This document shows, one piece after another, positions 61,260 to 64,000 of a stretch of DNA of 64,000 nucleotides. The DNA is from MWBF01 sp040772005 (GTDB lineage: Bacteria > Chloroflexota > Anaerolineae > CG2-30-64-16). Where the stretch lies: assembly GCA_040772005.1 (NCBI GenBank), contig JAXGYZ010000004.1, positions 62,001 to 126,000 of the forward strand. Direction: 5' to 3'. The notes under the pieces were generated by a model that saw only the letters and a program-made list of their open reading frames with translations, was not told the origin of the DNA and made no database searches. The position numbers were made by a program, and so were the translations under genes. Every line of letters starts with the position of its first letter. The first letter of the stretch is position 1.

Positions 61260-62437
61260 AAATCACCGCCATCGAAACCATTCCGGTCAGCGCCCCCGTA
61301 GGGCGCTTCAGGGACGGCATGGACAAAGTCGCGGGACACGACGCGCCCGCGCGCTACCACAAGGGGCGGGTTCTGGAGATCGTGCGGCCGCGCAATGCCG
61401 ACGGCTTCATGGTCCTGTCGAATGTCATCGTCAAGATTCACACCGATGCGGGGATTACCGGCATCGGTGAGGCGGCGTGCGACCAGACCGAGCCGGTCGA
61501 GGTCGTGCGGGCGATGCTCGACCGCCACATGGCGCCCAAGCTGATCGGCGAAGACCCCCTGGACTGGCGGGTGCTGATCGATCTGATGAGTTGGGAGTCC
61601 GCCAGGGGCGCCGCCCGTTTCTCGACCTCAGGGATCGACCTGGCGCTCCACGATCTCGTTGGGAAGATCCTCCGCGTGCCGGTCTATACGCTGCTGGGCG
61701 GCTGCCGCCGCGAGAAGGTCCTCGCCGGGATCGAGGTGCCGCGCGGCACGCCGGAGCATATGGCCGAGCACAGCTACGAGTACTACCAGCAGGGGATTCG
61801 CGGGATCAAGGCGAAGGTCGGCTCGGACCCGGTGCGCGACGCCGAGTGCATCCTGGCAATCCGCCAAAGGCTCGGCCCCGACATCAGTCTGCGCGCCGAC
61901 GCCAATTGCGGCTACACCCTCAGCGAGGCGAAGACCTTCTGCAAGCTGGTCGAGGCATCCGGCGCGGGGCTGGAACTGCTCGAACAGCCGCTGGAGACGC
62001 ACGACCTGGCGGGCTTCCGGGAGCTGCGGAACGCCACCGCGCTGCCCATCGAGGTGGACGAAAGCGCGTACAGCCTGTCCATGGTGCACCTGATCCTCAA
62101 ACACGACGCCGCGGATATCATCAACACGAAATGCGCCAAAGCGGGCGGGATCAAGGGGGTCACGGAGTGGGCCGCGGTCGCCGAGGCGGCGCAGCGGCCG
62201 ATCGTCATCGGCACCGAGTGGGGGCTGGGCCTGAAGGTCGCCGCGAAGCTGCACCTGGCCGCGGCGCTCAAGAATGCAGACCCCGTGGTGGAGTTCACCG
62301 AGATGATGATCCACGAGCTGCTGCTGCGGGAACCGCTGCGGCTGGAAGACGGCTATCTCCGCGTCCCCACGGGGCCGGGGCTGGGGTGGGAACTCGACGA
62401 AGAAAAGATCGAGGCGTTCAGGACACGCGAATCTTGA
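61256..62437 (+). CDS. enolase-superfamily enzyme (mandelate racemase/muconate lactonising)
   Basis: 393 residues, ATG overlapping the serine dehydratase stop. The barrel keeps the Lys-x-Lys site in IKAKVG (~180), metal ligands in RADANCGY, LEQPLE and VDESAYS, and a second Lys in NTKCAKAGG. A pair of Lys bases is the muconate-lactonising/dipeptide-epimerase type. The exact reaction cannot be read from sequence. Coupling to serine dehydratase suggests amino- or hydroxy-acid catabolism. Confidence 0.9.
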   Translation: MKITAIETIPVSAPVGRFRDGMDKVAGHDAPARYHKGRVLEIVRPRNADGFMVLSNVIVKIHTDAGITGIGEAACDQTEPVEVVRAMLDRHMAPKLIGEDPLDWRVLIDLMSWESARGAARFSTSGIDLALHDLVGKILRVPVYTLLGGCRREKVLAGIEVPRGTPEHMAEHSYEYYQQGIRGIKAKVGSDPVRDAECILAIRQRLGPDISLRADANCGYTLSEAKTFCKLVEASGAGLELLEQPLETHDLAGFRELRNATALPIEVDESAYSLSMVHLILKHDAADIINTKCAKAGGIKGVTEWAAVAEAAQRPIVIGTEWGLGLKVAAKLHLAAALKNADPVVEFTEMMIHELLLREPLRLEDGYLRVPTGPGLGWELDEEKIEAFRTRES

Positions 62438-62494
62438 CTTTGTGGTGCTCGCGACGATAATTCCAATAGGAAACACCACGACAAGAGATTCAAG

Positions 62495-62731
62495 TTGGTC
62501 GTGGCAGAAGCTGCCTGGGAGGCACAACCGGCGCCCGATACGGCGATGGCGGTACGCGTGGCTGCTGATGAAAAGATGTTGCAGCAGCAAGTCAGGCAAG
62601 CCGGCAGGCGTTGGGATGCGCAGCGGAGGGTGTGGAGCTTGCGCTACGAGCGAGTCATTGCGCTCGGCTTGCAGGAACACGTAATCGGGCGCTGGGAAGG
62701 GACGAGCCAGGATGCACGTCCTGGCTCGTGA
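62495..62731 (+). CDS. small hypothetical protein or remnant
   Basis: 78 residues from a TTG start; no convincing ribosome site, and the frame is open back to the previous stop. AVRVAADEKMLQQQVRQAGRRWDAQRRVWSLRY then ERVIALGLQEHVIG resembles a small protein family that I recall next to mobile elements in Chloroflexota and cyanobacteria. It may be a remnant marking an insertion site. The rest of 62438-62847 is AT-rich spacer. Confidence 0.45.
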   Translation: MVVAEAAWEAQPAPDTAMAVRVAADEKMLQQQVRQAGRRWDAQRRVWSLRYERVIALGLQEHVIGRWEGTSQDARPGS

Positions 62732-62734
62732 ATC

Positions 62735-62795
62735 GCATGTATCTACATGTATATGGTATATATCTATATGTAGATATATATGCGGCATAATCAAT
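62735..62795. other. AT-rich palindromic stretch
   Basis: About 60 bp of ATGTATCTACATGTATATGG-like and TATATCTATATG-like text with overlapping inverted repeats. It marks a sharp change from GC-rich operon DNA to the lower-GC gene that follows, and may be a boundary of acquired DNA or a promoter region. Confidence 0.5.
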
Positions 62796-62847
62796 AGCTA
62801 GGCGTAGCAATGATCTGGGCACGCGATCGTGAAGAGGCGGCGTCACC

Positions 62848-63945
62848 ATGTCTGAGCTAGATCTTGAACTTTCAATCTGGGTGGAGGAAGAAGAGCTCGG
62901 CAAAGGCAAAGTAATAGAACACGAGGGCGAGCGTTATGAAGTGAAGATTCCCAAAGAAATCCATGAAGTGGTGACGGTTCGGCTTAGCGGACTCGGAAAA
63001 ACGGAGGGCAATAGGACAGGGAGTCTCCTACTCCATGTTCGGCTTAACAAAGGAGCTGACATCAGAAAAAGCCTTTGGCTCTCCGAAACGTCTGCCAGAA
63101 ATGGGACAGATAAGGTGCTGCGAATTGACAAGGAAAAGAAAATCCGAATCCTGATTCCGGAGAAAAGCCGTGATGGCTTAGTCCTCCGCCTAAGAGGATT
63201 GGGCCAAAAACCAGCGTTTAGATGGGGTCGGCCATTCCTCCACCGAAAGAGAGGGAACCTGCTGGTCAAGCTATGTGTTTACCCGGATGACATTACGCCA
63301 GCGTACGGATCATTCGAAAATCTTAGCACCGATGAAATGGCTTTGGAGGGTTGGGTATATCGAAAGATCGATGAAATCAGCTACAAAATGGGCGAGTCTT
63401 CTTTTGTCCTCAATCCAATTCGGGCCGATACCGTTGCGGATCTATTCAATGAGTATGGTTGGAGAGGGATTTTTGATGCTCTCGTCGGTCACTTGAAGCT
63501 AACCCATCTCAGGATAACGCTCAAGACCTCTGATTCTAGTGCTTTGCCAGGTGAGTGTCAGAAAACAACCACCTTTCGCAACCTCACGCCTGAGGCATCA
63601 AGCTATGTGGTAACGATCAATAGCAAGTTTTTAGACAATCCGTTTTCTATTGCAGCCATCATGGCGCATGAATTGTGTCATGTGGTGTATTACGAAAGAC
63701 TTGATGATGGGCTTCAGTCGGTTCTATCCTCCCTTCCATCTGAAAAGCCATCCGTATGGAGTCCTAAGGCTGAAAAGGATCTTCGAGAATTGGAGCGTAC
63801 GGTTGATCTCTTGGTGTTCATGTTCAAGCTTGGCGAATTCCAACTCCGTACGTCCAGAGATAGGCGACTTACACTTGGGTATTTCAACCAAGTCGTATTC
63901 GAGAGGATTCAGGTGATCGTTTCAAGGAAGCGGAGCTCATTCTGA
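62848..63945 (+). CDS. DnaJ-C-like domains fused to an HExxH metallopeptidase
   Basis: 365 residues, ATG after GAGG. Two segments resemble the DnaJ C-terminal client-binding repeat: YEVKIPKEIHEVVTVRLSGLG with GSLLLHVRL (~30-68), and KIRILIPEKSRDGLVLRLRG with GNLLVKLCVY (~93-150). The C-terminal part has the zinc motif HELCH (274-278) and a likely third ligand in ELERTVD (E314/E316). No J domain, signal peptide or membrane segment. GC is clearly lower than elsewhere in the window. Possibly a protein-quality or stress-linked protease; function unknown. Confidence 0.72.
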   Translation: MSELDLELSIWVEEEELGKGKVIEHEGERYEVKIPKEIHEVVTVRLSGLGKTEGNRTGSLLLHVRLNKGADIRKSLWLSETSARNGTDKVLRIDKEKKIRILIPEKSRDGLVLRLRGLGQKPAFRWGRPFLHRKRGNLLVKLCVYPDDITPAYGSFENLSTDEMALEGWVYRKIDEISYKMGESSFVLNPIRADTVADLFNEYGWRGIFDALVGHLKLTHLRITLKTSDSSALPGECQKTTTFRNLTPEASSYVVTINSKFLDNPFSIAAIMAHELCHVVYYERLDDGLQSVLSSLPSEKPSVWSPKAEKDLRELERTVDLLVFMFKLGEFQLRTSRDRRLTLGYFNQVVFERIQVIVSRKRSSF

Positions 63946-63961
63946 AGCCGGAGTTCCCATC

Positions 63962-64000
63962 ATGGATGCGGGGCGCGTTTTGTCGGTCTACTTTTTGGAC
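63962..64000 (+). CDS. possible start of a further ORF (runs off window)
   Basis: ATG 63962 has GGAG 8 nt upstream and opens MDAGRVLSVYFLD with no stop to the window end. It lies 16 nt after the metallopeptidase gene, so the two could form one operon. Too short to identify. Confidence 0.3.
   Translation, partial: MDAGRVLSVYFLD

Overview
This 64 kb window is a high-GC bacterial chromosome segment. Gene content and style best fit a Chloroflexota bacterium, probably Anaerolineae-like. That placement is an inference from lipoprotein transport, a CstR/CsoR-type sensor, a YacL-like PIN/TRAM protein, a T-box-controlled thrS and abundant palindromic intergenic repeats; there is no rRNA to confirm it. 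About 55 protein genes and 5 tRNA genes are supported.

Bases 1-12,000 are an information-processing block on the minus strand: rpmG (cut by the window edge), tuf, then tRNA-Thr(GGT), tRNA-Tyr(GTA) and tRNA-Thr(TGT). This is the ancestral thr-tyr-thr-tuf order without the glycine tRNA. The tRNA-Tyr gene is split inside its anticodon by a group I intron that carries a PD-(D/E)XK homing endonuclease gene. Upstream lie rlmB, cysS, a cytidylate-kinase-like gene, a PIN/TRAM gene, a SpoU methyltransferase, infC-rpmI-rplT (infC probably starts with ATT) and thrS with a T-box leader, then tRNA-Val.

Bases 12,000-19,000 hold an ECF-type sigma/anti-sigma pair, thioredoxin, a 24-residue membrane peptide, a CstR-like regulator with a palindromic operator over a divergent promoter, a two-subunit [4Fe-4S] fumarase, a small ferredoxin, a secreted tandem rhodanese with an LPxTG-like tail, and an 11-haem c-type cytochrome split by one in-frame TGA. 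Together these look like a thiol/sulfur redox module.

Bases 19,000-37,000 hold a LysR/hydrolase pair, a 173-bp MITE-like element with a 9-bp target duplication, polA-argS, an SH3 lipoprotein, a beta-CASP nuclease, a MoxR/VWA pair, two oxidoreductases, a tandem GNAT protein, a CPA2 antiporter with TrkA-like domains, and tRNA-Arg(CCG). Bases 37,000-50,400 are mostly transport: an ECF-type ATPase/T-component pair next to a THI5-like lipoprotein, mntP, a complete BmpA-type nucleoside ABC importer, and a UgpC/MsmK-like ATPase; def lies among them on the plus strand.

Bases 50,800-62,440 hold membrane proteins (DUF2085, DUF4013, DUF4126), a fused glycosyltransferase/phosphoglycosyltransferase, and a tightly packed operon: uvrC, a cNMP-fold/bacterial-PH membrane protein, L-serine dehydratase and an enolase-superfamily enzyme. 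After an AT-rich stretch the composition changes, and the last full gene joins two DnaJ-C-like segments to an HExxH metallopeptidase; it looks horizontally acquired. Many intergenic gaps carry inverted repeats of several families, one of which shows compensatory base changes between its two copies.
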